DNA of 64,000 nt from Planococcus shenhongbingii (GTDB lineage: Bacteria > Bacillota > Bacilli > Bacillales_A > Planococcaceae): the NCBI RefSeq assembly GCF_030413635.1, contig NZ_CP129235.1:1488001-1552000 (forward strand). Direction: 5' to 3'. Numbering within the stretch: the stretch's first letter is position 1; each line of letters starts with the position of its first letter. Shown here in pieces: positions 8,437-17,355 of the stretch. Under the pieces are notes generated by a model, which had not been told where the DNA came from, did no database searches, and saw nothing but the letters and a program-made list of their open reading frames with translations. The position numbers and the translations under genes were made by a program.

Positions 8437-10797
8437 TTGATCGCTGAACGCGCAATGAGAACACTCGAATTTTATAAAATCCGCGATGAAGTGGCACGAT
8501 ATTGCACATCATCTCTGGGGAAATCCAAAATCGATGGATTATTGCCATCGACTGATATAAATGAAGTGAACCGTCTGCTCGAAGAAATGGACGAAGGTGC
8601 TGGGGTGCTGCGGGTCAAAGGGAATGTGCCGATGGGCGGCATTTTTGATATCCGCATGCATGCCAAACGTGCGCAGATTGGCGGCAGTTTAAGCCCGATG
8701 GAATTGATGGAAGTTTCGTCGACCATCCGCGCGAGCCGCATCCTTCGCCAATTTTTCGAGAGCATCCGGGAAGAAGGGGCTATCCAAATCCCTCATTTCC
8801 TGGAGAAAAAAGAATCAATGCCGATCTTGACGTCGCTCGAGCATGATATCAATATGTGCATCGACGCCAATGGCGGCGTACTGGATAGTGCAAGTTCAAC
8901 TCTGCGGTCCATTCGCCAGCAATTGCGCTCCCAGGAAAGCCGGGTGCGTGAACGCTTAGAGAGCCTGGTGCGCGGCAAGAATGCTTCGAAAATGCTGTCG
9001 GATTCCATCGTCACGATTCGGAATGACCGGTTTGTTATACCGGTCAAGCAGGAATACCGCAGCCATTACGGCGGCATTGTGCATGACCAGTCATCATCCG
9101 GGCAGACTTTATTTATTGAACCGGATGCAGTAGTCCAAGCCAATAATGAAGTGCGCCGGTTGAAAATGAAAGAAAAAGAAGAGATTGACCGCATTCTGCA
9201 AATGCTTTCCGCACAAGTGCAGGAAGTGGCGCACGAACTTTTTGAGTTGGTTGAAGTGCTTGGAGAAATCGACTTGATTTTCGCGAAAGCGAAATACGGA
9301 ACAGCCAATAAATGCTCCAAACCGGAAATGAATACCGAAGGCTATATCAATTTACGGAAAGCCCGCCATCCCTTAATTCCTGTTGATGAAGTGGTGGCGA
9401 ACGATATTGAATTCGGCCGTGACATAACAGCGATTGTCATCACTGGACCGAATACGGGCGGGAAAACGGTGACCTTGAAAACGGTCGGCTTGTTTACGTT
9501 GATGGCGCAGGCAGGTTTGCCGATTCCGGCGCTTGACGGCTCGGAACTGGCGGTTTTTGACCAAATATTCGCCGATATCGGAGACGAGCAGTCAATCGAG
9601 CAAAGCTTGAGTACATTTTCTTCGCATATGGTCAACATCGTCGATATCTTAACGAAATTTGATGAAAATTCTTTGGTCATTTTTGACGAACTGGGTGCCG
9701 GGACAGATCCGCAAGAAGGAGCGGCGCTTGCCATTTCGCTGCTAGATGAAGTCCATGGACGCGGCGCAAGGGTCATGGCGACCACCCATTACCCGGAACT
9801 GAAAGCCTATGGCTATAACCGGCCGGGCGTTGCAAACGCAAGCGTTGAGTTTGACGTGGAAACGCTCAGTCCGACGTATCGCTTATTGATCGGCGTTCCG
9901 GGACGAAGCAATGCTTTTGAAATTTCCAAACGCCTTGGTTTGCCGGATCACATTATCAAGCACGCGCAGAGCTTTACCGGTACGGACCGACGTGAAGTCG
10001 ATTCGATGATCGAGTCTCTCGAGAAGAGCCGCAGAGAATCTGAACGTGATGCGGAACTGTCAAAAGAATTTTTGGAAGAAGCGGACCGCTTGAAAAAAGA
10101 TTTGGCAGATCAATTAAAGCAATACGAAAATCAAAAAGAAAAATTAGAAGAAAAGGCCAAAGAAAAAGCACGCAGAATAGTAGAACAAGCAACAAGAGAA
10201 GCAGAAGGCGTTATGTCGGAGCTGCGTAAAATGCAGATGAACCAAGCGTCGAGCATCAAAGAACATCAATTGATTGATGCCAAAAAGCGTTTGGAAGCTG
10301 CCATGCCGGAAAACCGTGTGTTAAAGAAAGCTGCAAAAGCAAATCAGACAAGAGAACTGAAAGTGAACGACGAAGTAAAAGTCATTTCATTCGGTCAAAA
10401 AGGGACGCTTGTTGAAAAAGTATCCGATAAAGAGTGGACTGTGCAAATCGGTATTTTGAAAATGAAGCTGCCTGAGTCGGATCTGCAATATACAAAACCC
10501 GAAAAACAAAAAGAAACAAGAACCATGGCGACGCTGAAAAACCGTGACAGCCATGTTAAACTGGAACTTGATCTCCGCGGGGAACGCTATGAAGATGCGA
10601 TTGTCCGTGTTGAAAAATACATTGATGATGCGTTACTATCAAATTATCATCAAGTATCGATCATTCATGGGAAAGGCACAGGTGCGCTGCGCCAAGGCGT
10701 CCAGCAATACTTAAAAAAGCATCCAAGGGTAAAAAGCTACCGTTTCGGCGAAGCGGGAGAAGGCGGCTCCGGAGTTACAGTAGCTGAACTAAAGTGA
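8437..10797 (+). CDS. mutS2: MutS2 family DNA-binding ATPase / endonuclease
   Basis: MutS2 acts on branched DNA and, in B. subtilis, on collided ribosomes. The protein of about 786 residues has a coiled core, the ABC-type ATPase with Walker A GPNTGGKT and Walker [14 protein letters not shown], a long charged coiled coil, and a C-terminal Smr domain ([11 protein letters not shown] and [10 protein letters not shown]). The TTG at 8437 is chosen because AGGAGG lies 8 bp upstream; a GTG at 8428 overlaps that site. It closely follows polX. Confidence 0.94.
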   Translation: MIAERAMRTLEFYKIRDEVARYCTSSLGKSKIDGLLPSTDINEVNRLLEEMDEGAGVLRVKGNVPMGGIFDIRMHAKRAQIGGSLSPMELMEVSSTIRASRILRQFFESIREEGAIQIPHFLEKKESMPILTSLEHDINMCIDANGGVLDSASSTLRSIRQQLRSQESRVRERLESLVRGKNASKMLSDSIVTIRNDRFVIPVKQEYRSHYGGIVHDQSSSGQTLFIEPDAVVQANNEVRRLKMKEKEEIDRILQMLSAQVQEVAHELFELVEVLGEIDLIFAKAKYGTANKCSKPEMNTEGYINLRKARHPLIPVDEVVANDIEFGRDITAIVITGPNTGGKTVTLKTVGLFTLMAQAGLPIPALDGSELAVFDQIFADIGDEQSIEQSLSTFSSHMVNIVDILTKFDENSLVIFDELGAGTDPQEGAALAISLLDEVHGRGARVMATTHYPELKAYGYNRPGVANASVEFDVETLSPTYRLLIGVPGRSNAFEISKRLGLPDHIIKHAQSFTGTDRREVDSMIESLEKSRRESERDAELSKEFLEEADRLKKDLADQLKQYENQKEKLEEKAKEKARRIVEQATREAEGVMSELRKMQMNQASSIKEHQLIDAKKRLEAAMPENRVLKKAAKANQTRELKVNDEVKVISFGQKGTLVEKVSDKEWTVQIGILKMKLPESDLQYTKPEKQKETRTMATLKNRDSHVKLELDLRGERYEDAIVRVEKYIDDALLSNYHQVSIIHGKGTGALRQGVQQYLKKHPRVKSYRFGEAGEGGSGVTVAELK

Positions 10798-10819
10798 TTT
10801 TGCAAAGGGAGATTGAAGC

Positions 10820-11230
10820 ATGTCAGAGACTGGATTTTGGACTCATCCGCTGGTAGAAACAGCTGGATACTTCAGCGTTGTCGTTTTATGTTTGATTGTT
10901 TCCATGGTGATTTTTGAAATTGTCACCAAGTATAAAAATTGGGAAGAAATCAAGAAAGGGAATTTGGCGGTAGCGATGGCAACAGGCGGTAAGATTTTTG
11001 GGATTACAAATATTTTCCGTTTTTCGATTGAAGAGCACAATTCATTGCCTCAAATGATTGGCTGGGGCTTATACGGGTTTACGCTGCTGATCTTTGCCTA
11101 TATTCTGTTTGAATTTCTGACACCGAAATTTAATGTGGACGAAGAAATTGAAAAAGACAACCGTTCTGTCGGCTTTATTTCATTGACCATTTCAGTCGGC
11201 CTGTCTTACGTCATTGGCGCGAGTATTTAA
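10820..11230 (+). CDS. DUF350 family membrane protein (YshE-like)
   Basis: The 136-residue protein has four predicted transmembrane helices and matches the position and character of B. subtilis YshE (DUF350). No biochemical role is established. The pattern is two repeated two-helix units, with conserved GG and SIE residues near the middle. It sits 22 bp after mutS2 behind AAAGGGAG and probably belongs to the same operon. A very small membrane peptide gene follows before the terminator. Confidence 0.85.
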   Translation: MSETGFWTHPLVETAGYFSVVVLCLIVSMVIFEIVTKYKNWEEIKKGNLAVAMATGGKIFGITNIFRFSIEEHNSLPQMIGWGLYGFTLLIFAYILFEFLTPKFNVDEEIEKDNRSVGFISLTISVGLSYVIGASI

Positions 11231-11245
11231 TAGGAGTTGTGAACA

Positions 11246-11326
11246 ATGGAAAACCTGATAAAAATTCTGTTTGTTTTTTGCGTATTATTCATCATTGTAG
11301 GGATTGTTTTTCTGTTCATGATTTAG
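11246..11326 (+). CDS. Small single-pass membrane peptide (26 aa)
   Basis: A short reading frame encodes 26 residues beginning MENLIKILFVFC and continuing as one hydrophobic helix that ends at FLFMI. A TAGGAG site lies about 9 bp upstream of the ATG, and the frame ends 4 bp before a strong terminator, so it is the last cistron of the polX-mutS2-DUF350 transcript. Its coding status is inferred from ribosome site, position and composition. A function cannot be assigned; small one-helix proteins often bind membrane-protein partners, and the DUF350 protein next door would be a candidate. Confidence 0.6.
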   Translation: MENLIKILFVFCVLFIIVGIVFLFMI

Positions 11327-11330
11327 AAGA

Positions 11331-11364
11331 GAACGGCCAGTATATGACTGTGCCGTTCTTTTTT
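11331..11364 (+). terminator. Terminator after the DUF350 operon
   Basis: GAACGGC pairs with GCCGTTC around a 14-nt loop that may pair further internally, followed by six T residues. Confidence 0.85.
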
Positions 11365-11427
11365 GTTACAGAAAATCGAAAGAAATTGCTGCAGGCGGGA
11401 TATCCAATGCAGCAGGCTGATTCGCTA

Positions 11428-11456
11428 TTGAAAGCGTTCTCAATTACAGTTATAAT
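11428..11456 (+). promoter_or_regulatory. SigA-type promoter for lcfA
   Basis: TTGAAA, 17 bp, TATAAT, located about 50 bp before the lcfA start. An imperfect GAATA/TATTC inverted repeat just downstream (about 11466-11482) could be a weak FadR-type operator. Confidence 0.75.
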
Positions 11457-11506
11457 AAAAATAGGAATATTCGCACTATTCTATAGCCCTAAAGGAGGAA
11501 AAAAGA

Positions 11507-13198
11507 ATGACTGAAAAGCCGTGGCTCGCTCATTATCCGCCCGAAATTCCTCATACCTTAACTTATCCAAATATGCCGGTGCAAGAGTATTTAACCCAGG
11601 CATACGAAAAATTCCCTGACAAAGTGGCCATCCATTTTCTTGGGAAAGACGTTTCCTACCGGGAACTTTACGATTTATCAAAACGGTTTGCAAATTATTT
11701 GCAGACGCTCGGCATACGAAAAGGCGACCGCGTAGCCATTATGCTGCCGAACTGCCCGCAAGCGGTTATCAGCTTTTATGGCGTCCTGTATGCCGGCGGC
11801 GTAGTCGTCATGACCAACCCTTTGTATACAGAAAGAGAAATTGCTTATCAAATGAATGATTCGGGCGCCCGTGTAATAGTGTCGCTGGATATTTTATTCC
11901 CACGGATTTCCAAAACGATCAAAGACACAAAACTGGAAAACGTCATCATCACCGGAATCAAAGATTATTTGCCGTTCCCAAAAAATATCGTTTATCCGCT
12001 GGTGCAAAAAAAGCAGACAGGCATGTCGGTAAAAGTTGAACACCGCGGCATCAACCATCTATTTTCAGAAGTGATGAAAATTGCTTCGACCGAAGTGGCC
12101 AGAACCCCATTTGATTTTGATGAAGATCTGGCGCTGCTGCAGTATACCGGCGGTACCACCGGTTCCCCTAAAGGCGTTATGCTGACGCATAAAAACATCA
12201 TTTCCAATGCGACCATGTGCGACAACTGGTTGTACAAGAGCAAAAAAGGTGAAGAAACGATGATGGGAATCATTCCCTTATTCCATGTTTACGGTTTGAC
12301 CACCGTGCTGATTCTTTCGGTCATGCAAGGCAACCGCATGGTGCTGCTGCCTAAATTTGATCCAGAAACTGCGCTGAAAACCATCAGTAAGCAAAAACCG
12401 ACTTTATTCCCTGGAGCTCCGACACTTTATATCGGCTTGATGAATCATCCGGACATCGCGAAATACGATTTGTCATCGATTGAAGCTTGCTTGAGCGGCT
12501 CTGCGCCGCTGCCGGCGGATGTTCAGGAAAAATTCGAGAAAATCACCGGCGGAAAATTGGTGGAAGGCTATGGATTGACTGAAACTTCTCCAGTTACGCA
12601 CTCTAACTTGCTATGGGGTGAACGCAAAAAAGGCTCAATCGGTTTGCCGTATCCCGATACCGACTGCAAGATTTTCCTTCCAGGCACAATAGAACCTGTT
12701 CCTAACGGCCAAATCGGCGAAATTGCCATCAAAGGTCCACAAGTGATGAAAGGTTATTGGAACCGCCCGGACGATACCGCTGCTACGATTGTAGACGGCT
12801 GGCTGTTGACAGGAGACTTGGGCTATATGGATGATGAAGGGTATTTCTTCGTCGTTGACCGGAAGAAAGACATGATCATTGCCGGTGGCTTTAACATATA
12901 CCCGCGTGAAATCGAAGAAATTCTGTATGAGCATGAAGCTGTCCAAGAATGTGTCGTAGCGGGTGTGCCGGATCCGTACCGCGGCGAAACGGTCAAAGCT
13001 TATATTGTCCAAAAAGACGGCTATAATATTTCAGAAGAACAATTTGATGCATATTGCCGCAAGCATTTGGCGTCGTTCAAAGTACCGCGTGTATATGAAT
13101 TCCGCAAAGAGCTTCCGAAGACTGCGGTTGGAAAAATTTTGCGCCGTTCATTGGTTAATGAAGAAATTGCCAAACAAAACGAAGCGGTGCCTTCTTAA
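11507..13198 (+). CDS. lcfA: Long-chain fatty acid-CoA ligase
   Basis: This enzyme activates long-chain fatty acids to acyl-CoA with ATP, the entry step of beta-oxidation. The 563-residue protein is an ANL-superfamily adenylate-forming enzyme: the P-loop-like YTGGTTGSPKGVM near residue 210, the GYGLTETSP motif, the TGDLGYMD segment, and the C-terminal domain with the catalytic Lys near PKTAVGKILRR. The start follows AAAGGAGG at a 10-bp spacing. It heads the classic lcfA-fadR-fadB-etfB-etfA cluster. Confidence 0.95.
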   Translation: MTEKPWLAHYPPEIPHTLTYPNMPVQEYLTQAYEKFPDKVAIHFLGKDVSYRELYDLSKRFANYLQTLGIRKGDRVAIMLPNCPQAVISFYGVLYAGGVVVMTNPLYTEREIAYQMNDSGARVIVSLDILFPRISKTIKDTKLENVIITGIKDYLPFPKNIVYPLVQKKQTGMSVKVEHRGINHLFSEVMKIASTEVARTPFDFDEDLALLQYTGGTTGSPKGVMLTHKNIISNATMCDNWLYKSKKGEETMMGIIPLFHVYGLTTVLILSVMQGNRMVLLPKFDPETALKTISKQKPTLFPGAPTLYIGLMNHPDIAKYDLSSIEACLSGSAPLPADVQEKFEKITGGKLVEGYGLTETSPVTHSNLLWGERKKGSIGLPYPDTDCKIFLPGTIEPVPNGQIGEIAIKGPQVMKGYWNRPDDTAATIVDGWLLTGDLGYMDDEGYFFVVDRKKDMIIAGGFNIYPREIEEILYEHEAVQECVVAGVPDPYRGETVKAYIVQKDGYNISEEQFDAYCRKHLASFKVPRVYEFRKELPKTAVGKILRRSLVNEEIAKQNEAVPS

Positions 13199-13277
13199 GA
13201 AAAGAGCATCCTTTTCAAACTCTTTCTATATAAAGAATAAAGAAGGGCCAGCAGATCCCGATGCTACCCGTAAAAGC

Positions 13278-13306
13278 TTGACACAATAATGGATTAACTA
13301 TAATAT
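13278..13306 (+). promoter_or_regulatory. SigA-type promoter for fadR-fadB-etf
   Basis: TTGACA, 17 bp, TAATAT. The -10 element runs directly into the FadR operator palindrome, so a bound repressor would block polymerase. Confidence 0.88.
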
Positions 13307-13343
13307 GAAAATATGAATGAACAGCCATTCATATTTTCATATT
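13302..13343 (+). promoter_or_regulatory. FadR operator in an extended 18-bp-arm palindrome
   Basis: The core TGAATGAACAGCCATTCA (13314-13331) matches the B. subtilis FadR box as I recall it (TGAATGAMTANTCATTCA) at all but two positions. It sits in the middle of a perfect inverted repeat with 18-bp arms and a 6-bp centre. Seven T residues follow, so on a transcript reading through from lcfA the same DNA would act as a terminator hairpin. Confidence 0.85.
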
Positions 13344-13361
13344 TTTTTGGGTGGTGATGAG

Positions 13362-13946
13362 TTGGTTAAGAAGGACAAACCGAAATATAAGCAAATCGTT
13401 GATGCAGCAGTAATCGTAATAGCGGAAAACGGCTACCATCAAGCGCAAGTTTCAAAAATCGCCAAGCAAGCCGGCGTTGCGGACGGTACGATTTATTTAT
13501 ACTTCAAAAACAAAGAGGATATTCTGATTTCAGTTTTTCAGGAAAAAATGGGTGTATTCGTTGAAAAGCTGGAACAGATCCTGATCAGGGAAATTTCGGC
13601 GTCAGAAAAACTGCGATTGATGATTGAAAGCCATTTTGGCCTGTTAGCAAGCGATTTGCATCTTGCCATCGTGACGCAGCTGGAACTTAGGCAGTCGAAT
13701 CATGACATCCGATTGAAAATAAATGGCGTGTTGAGAGAGTATCTATTGCTGCTGGATAAAATTTTGGTCAAAGGCATGGAAGATGGAGAATTTGATAAAG
13801 AGATGGATATCAGACTAGCCAGACAAATGGTTTTTGGTACAATGGATGAGACGATTACCACTTGGGTAATGAACGATCATAAATATGATTTAGTCGACTT
13901 GGCGCCGAAAGTTCATCGATTGCTGATGAAAGGGATGCGCGCATAA
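13362..13946 (+). CDS. fadR: TetR-family fatty acid metabolism regulator FadR
   Basis: FadR represses beta-oxidation genes and is released by long-chain acyl-CoA. The 194-residue product has the N-terminal TetR helix-turn-helix ([27 protein letters not shown]) and closely resembles B. subtilis FadR along its length. The TTG at 13362 is chosen because GGTGGTGATG precedes it and this gives the same length as the B. subtilis protein; a reading from 13317 would lie within the operator. Autoregulation is inferred from the operator upstream. Confidence 0.94.
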   Translation: MVKKDKPKYKQIVDAAVIVIAENGYHQAQVSKIAKQAGVADGTIYLYFKNKEDILISVFQEKMGVFVEKLEQILIREISASEKLRLMIESHFGLLASDLHLAIVTQLELRQSNHDIRLKINGVLREYLLLLDKILVKGMEDGEFDKEMDIRLARQMVFGTMDETITTWVMNDHKYDLVDLAPKVHRLLMKGMRA

Positions 13947-13962
13947 GAAAGGGGCTCATCGA

Positions 13963-14736
13963 ATGGAATTTATCAGTTGGAAAAACGAAGACGGTGTGGC
14001 GGTTGCTACTATTAATCGTCCACCGGCAAACGCTTTATCGCGTTCACTTATTCTCGAAGTGGACCAGCTCCTTGATGAAGTGGAAAATGACGACGAAGTC
14101 CGGGTTGTCTTACTGCACGGAGAAGGCCGGTTCTTTTCCGCTGGAGCAGACATCAAGGAATTTACTGAAGTTTCTTCAGGTCAAGAATTTTCGCAATTAT
14201 CAGCGAGCGGGCAAAAAGTTTTTGAACGCGTAGAAACATTCCACAAGCCAGTCATTGCAGCGATTCACGGAGCGGCGCTCGGTGGAGGGCTGGAACTGGC
14301 GATGGGTTGCCATATGCGATTTGTCTCTGAAAATGCTAAACTGGGATTGCCGGAACTTCAACTGGGACTAATTCCCGGGTTTGCAGGCACACAGCGTTTG
14401 CCAAGATTCGTTGGGGTGGCAAAAGCGGCTGAAATGCTGTTGACAAGTGAACCGATTTCAGGCAAAGAAGCTGCACAGCTGGGGCTAGCTAACCGGGCGT
14501 ATCCAGAAGAAGACTTATTTTCGGAAACGCTTTCAATTGCGAAGAAGATTGCGAAAAAGAGCCCGGTGTCGGTGAAAGCGGCGATCCAGATGCTGCAATA
14601 TGCGAAACATGCTTCATTCTATGAAGGAGTTAACGCAGAAGCCGAATCATTTGGCACAGTTTTCGTTTCTGAAGACGCAAAAGAAGGCATCCAGGCATTC
14701 CTGGAAAAACGAGAAGCACAATTTAAAGGGAAATAA
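13963..14736 (+). CDS. fadB: Enoyl-CoA hydratase
   Basis: This crotonase-family enzyme hydrates 2-enoyl-CoA in beta-oxidation. The 257-residue product has the oxyanion-hole segments around SAGADIKEF and [14 protein letters not shown] and the catalytic Glu positions near [16 protein letters not shown]. It is 16 bp from fadR and 20 bp from etfB, so it is co-transcribed with both. In B. subtilis the same position is held by fadB (ysiB). Confidence 0.93.
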   Translation: MEFISWKNEDGVAVATINRPPANALSRSLILEVDQLLDEVENDDEVRVVLLHGEGRFFSAGADIKEFTEVSSGQEFSQLSASGQKVFERVETFHKPVIAAIHGAALGGGLELAMGCHMRFVSENAKLGLPELQLGLIPGFAGTQRLPRFVGVAKAAEMLLTSEPISGKEAAQLGLANRAYPEEDLFSETLSIAKKIAKKSPVSVKAAIQMLQYAKHASFYEGVNAEAESFGTVFVSEDAKEGIQAFLEKREAQFKGK

Positions 14737-14756
14737 TACTTGGGAGGTTTACGTTC

Positions 14757-15530
14757 ATGAACATTTATGTATTGGTAAAACGCACGTTTGACACAGAAGA
14801 AAAAATCGTCGTTTCAGGTGGGAAAATCCAGGAAGACGGTGCGGAATTCATCATCAATCCATACGATGAGTATGCAATTGAAGAAGCAATTACTGTCCGT
14901 GATGAACACGGTGGAGAAGTAACCGTAATCACGATGGGCGGAGAAGAAGCTGAAAAGCAGCTGCGCACAGCTTTGGCTATGGGCGCTGATAAAGCGGTTT
15001 TGATCAATACCGAAGATGATGTTGAAGAATTGGACCAGTTTACATCTGCGTACATACTGGCTGAATATTTAAAAGACAAAAACCCGGATTTAATTTTAGC
15101 AGGAAACGTTGCAATCGACGGCGGATCTGGACAAGTCGGCCCTCGTGTTGCTGATCTTTTAGGCATCAACTACGTGACGACCATCACAGATCTGAAAATT
15201 GATGGTTCTACAGTAACGATTGTCCGTGACATCGAAGGGGATGCGGAAGAACTTGAAACTTCATTGCCATTGCTTGTAACAGCACAGCAAGGCTTGAACG
15301 AGCCTCGTTATCCATCACTTCCAGGCATCATGAAAGCGAAGAAAAAGCCGCTTGAAGAAGTTGAACTGGATGACTTGGATATCGAAGAAGATGACGTAGA
15401 AGCGAAGACAGAAACAATTGAAGTATACTTGCCGCCGAAAAAAGCTGCAGGACGCGTCCTGGAAGGCGACCTTTCTACGCAAGTATCTGAATTGGTCGGC
15501 CTGCTGCGCAACGAAGCGAAAGTTATTTAA
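14757..15530 (+). CDS. etfB: Electron transfer flavoprotein beta subunit
   Basis: With EtfA it accepts electrons from acyl-CoA dehydrogenases. The 257-residue protein has the usual length, with the adenine-nucleotide-binding signature region around LAGNVAIDGGSGQVGPRVADLLG and a recognition loop near ALAMGADKAVLI. The ATG follows GGGAGG. It is separated from etfA by 345 bp that hold repeat elements, whereas in relatives the two are usually adjacent. Confidence 0.95.
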   Translation: MNIYVLVKRTFDTEEKIVVSGGKIQEDGAEFIINPYDEYAIEEAITVRDEHGGEVTVITMGGEEAEKQLRTALAMGADKAVLINTEDDVEELDQFTSAYILAEYLKDKNPDLILAGNVAIDGGSGQVGPRVADLLGINYVTTITDLKIDGSTVTIVRDIEGDAEELETSLPLLVTAQQGLNEPRYPSLPGIMKAKKKPLEEVELDDLDIEEDDVEAKTETIEVYLPPKKAAGRVLEGDLSTQVSELVGLLRNEAKVI

Positions 15531-15537
15531 ACGAAGA

Positions 15538-15808
15538 AAAGCGGAAGCGCCTGTCCAGCTCTGAAAGGCGTAAGACGATTTGGCGAAGCGGCATGTTTTC
15601 AGCCGCACAGCCAAAGTGGCTTATGACCCGAAGAGCTAGACGCAGCAGCTAGACAACGAGAAAAGCGGAAATGGCCGTCAAGGTCCGACGGGCATAAGAC
15701 GGATCGGCGAAGTGGCGATCTGTGCCACACAGCCGGAACGGCTTATGACCCGAGGACCTGGCCATTGCAGCTAGACAAGAAAAGCGAAAGCGCCTGGTTC
15801 AGAAGGCC
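15538..15808 (+). repeat. Dispersed intergenic repeat, two tandem copies plus a partial third
   Basis: Two units of about 119 bp (15538-15656 and 15660-15778) each begin with AAAAGCGGAA and end with GCAGCTAGACAA. Both contain GGCGAAG.GGC and GGCTTATGACCCGA. A third start (15779-15808) is truncated. The arms look able to pair into long stem-loops. A related copy lies after sdhB. The unit type resembles small repeats scattered through several Bacillales genomes; I know no function. Confidence 0.85.
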
Positions 15809-15875
15809 GCTGAAATTTAACCTATATACATTCGTTCCAATGATTTTTCACATCTACTTAGGGGGTAAACGGATT

Positions 15876-16841
15876 ATGGCGAAAAAAGTATTAGTATTGG
15901 CAGAGACGCGTGAAGGCGCTTTGCGAAATGTTTCATTTGAAGCAATTGCCGCTGCGAAAAAAGTTTCGGGCGGAGGAGAAGTGGTGGCAGTATTGCTTGG
16001 CGATGCTGTCAGCGATTTCGGACAGGAATTGATCAATTATGGAGCTGACCGTGTCATTACGGTGGAGCATCCGCATTTGAAGCATTATACATCTGATGGA
16101 TACGGCCAGGCGTTCATGGCAGTCATCGAACAGGAAAGCCCGGAAGCTTTAATATTCGGCCACACAGCAGTCGGAAAAGATCTTTCTCCGAAAATCGCTT
16201 CTAAACTGCAAGCCGGTTTGATTTCAGATGTTACGGATATCGAAGGGGAAGGCGATGACGCTGTATTTGTCCGCCCGATCTTCTCAGGTAAGGCATTTGA
16301 AAAAGTGAAAAACAAAGAAGGAATTCTATTCTTCACTGTTCGCCCGAACAATATTGCACCTCTTCCACGGGAAGAACGTTCTGGAGAAGTAAGCGCCCTT
16401 TCAGTAGACATTACAAACTTGCGCACCATCATTAAAAATGTAGTCCGCAAATCTGCTGAAGGCGTCGACCTTTCAGAAGCGAAAGTGATCGTTGCAGGGG
16501 GACGTGGAGTAAAGAGTGCGGATGGCTTTGCGCCATTGCAGGAATTAGCGAATCTTTTAGGCGGCGCAGTCGGCGCTTCCCGCGGAGCGTGTGACGCTGA
16601 TTATTGCGATTACTCGCTTCAAATCGGCCAAACCGGGAAAGTGGTCACACCGGATCTTTATATCGCTGCCGGTATTTCTGGTGCGATCCAGCATTTAGCA
16701 GGAATGTCCAACTCGAAAGTAATTGTTGCGATCAACAAAGATCCTGAAGCGAATATTTTCAAAGTGGCAGACTACGGCATCGTGGGCGACTTATTCGAAG
16801 TTATCCCAATGCTGACAGAAGAATTTAAAAAAGTAATGTAA
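15876..16841 (+). CDS. etfA: Electron transfer flavoprotein alpha subunit
   Basis: EtfA carries the FAD of the ETF heterodimer. The 321-residue product has the C-terminal FAD domain motif: VVAGGRGVKSADGF, the segment near GASRGACDADYCDYSLQIGQ, and YIAAGISGAIQHLAGM. The ATG at 15876 is chosen because it follows a GGGGGT site and begins the conserved MAKKVLVLAE; an upstream extension to 15765 would translate the repeat element. It is co-directional with etfB and ends at a strong terminator. Confidence 0.95.
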   Translation: MAKKVLVLAETREGALRNVSFEAIAAAKKVSGGGEVVAVLLGDAVSDFGQELINYGADRVITVEHPHLKHYTSDGYGQAFMAVIEQESPEALIFGHTAVGKDLSPKIASKLQAGLISDVTDIEGEGDDAVFVRPIFSGKAFEKVKNKEGILFFTVRPNNIAPLPREERSGEVSALSVDITNLRTIIKNVVRKSAEGVDLSEAKVIVAGGRGVKSADGFAPLQELANLLGGAVGASRGACDADYCDYSLQIGQTGKVVTPDLYIAAGISGAIQHLAGMSNSKVIVAINKDPEANIFKVADYGIVGDLFEVIPMLTEEFKKVM

Positions 16842-16845
16842 TCAA

Positions 16846-16875
16846 AAAGCGGCCCTAAACACTCGGGCCGCTTTT
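16846..16875 (+). terminator. Terminator after etfA
   Basis: AAGCGGCCC pairs with GGGCCGCTT around a short loop, followed by T residues. Confidence 0.88.
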
Positions 16876-16990
16876 CGTTTGATTTCCTATATTTAGGGTA
16901 AAGTAAAGTTAGGCAAATAAATAGCTAGTGAAAATAGTGCATGCTATAATCAATTCAGAGTTTGGTTATACTACTAAGGAGGAATTATTC

Positions 16991-17305
16991 ATGGCAATAG
17001 TACACGGTACAGATCAGAACTTTTCACAAGAAATCTCAGAAGGTTTAGTATTAGTAGATTTTTGGGCTACTTGGTGCGGACCTTGTAAAATGATCGCTCC
17101 AGTTCTAGAAGAGTTAGACGCTGAAATGAGCGATAAAGTAAAAATCGTAAAAGTAGATGTTGACGAAAACCAAGAAACAGCCGGCAAATACGGCATTATG
17201 TCAATTCCGACTCTATTGTTGATGAAAGATGGAGAAACAGTTGACAAAGTGGTTGGTTTCAGACCAAAAGAAGCTTTAGCAGAATTGGTTAACCAACACG
17301 CATAA
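16991..17305 (+). CDS. trxA: Thioredoxin
   Basis: This is the general cytoplasmic protein disulfide reductant. The 104-residue protein has the active site WCGPC at about residues 28-32 and the cis-proline loop SIPTLLLM. The ATG follows AAGGAGG; reading further upstream to 16928 adds non-conserved residues. It is monocistronic: a likely -10 element TATAAT at about 16945 precedes it and a terminator follows. Confidence 0.97.
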   Translation: MAIVHGTDQNFSQEISEGLVLVDFWATWCGPCKMIAPVLEELDAEMSDKVKIVKVDVDENQETAGKYGIMSIPTLLLMKDGETVDKVVGFRPKEALAELVNQHA

Positions 17306-17310
17306 TTCTA

Positions 17311-17342
17311 AACCGGGTCCAGTAATGGTGCCCGGTTTTTTA
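17311..17342 (+). terminator. Terminator after trxA
   Basis: AACCGGG pairs with CCCGGTT, followed by T residues. Confidence 0.88.
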
Positions 17343-17355
17343 ATAGGGTGAGATT

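Noticed and set aside
11239..11514. A 91-residue plus-strand frame between the DUF350 gene and lcfA
   Set aside because: It crosses the terminator and promoter of the flanking genes and overlaps the better supported 26-residue membrane peptide in another frame.
15538..15808. CRISPR array, suggested by the repeated GAAAAGCGGAA and GCAGCTAGACAA blocks
   Set aside because: There are only two full units of about 119 bp, not short repeats with unique spacers, and no cas genes are near.
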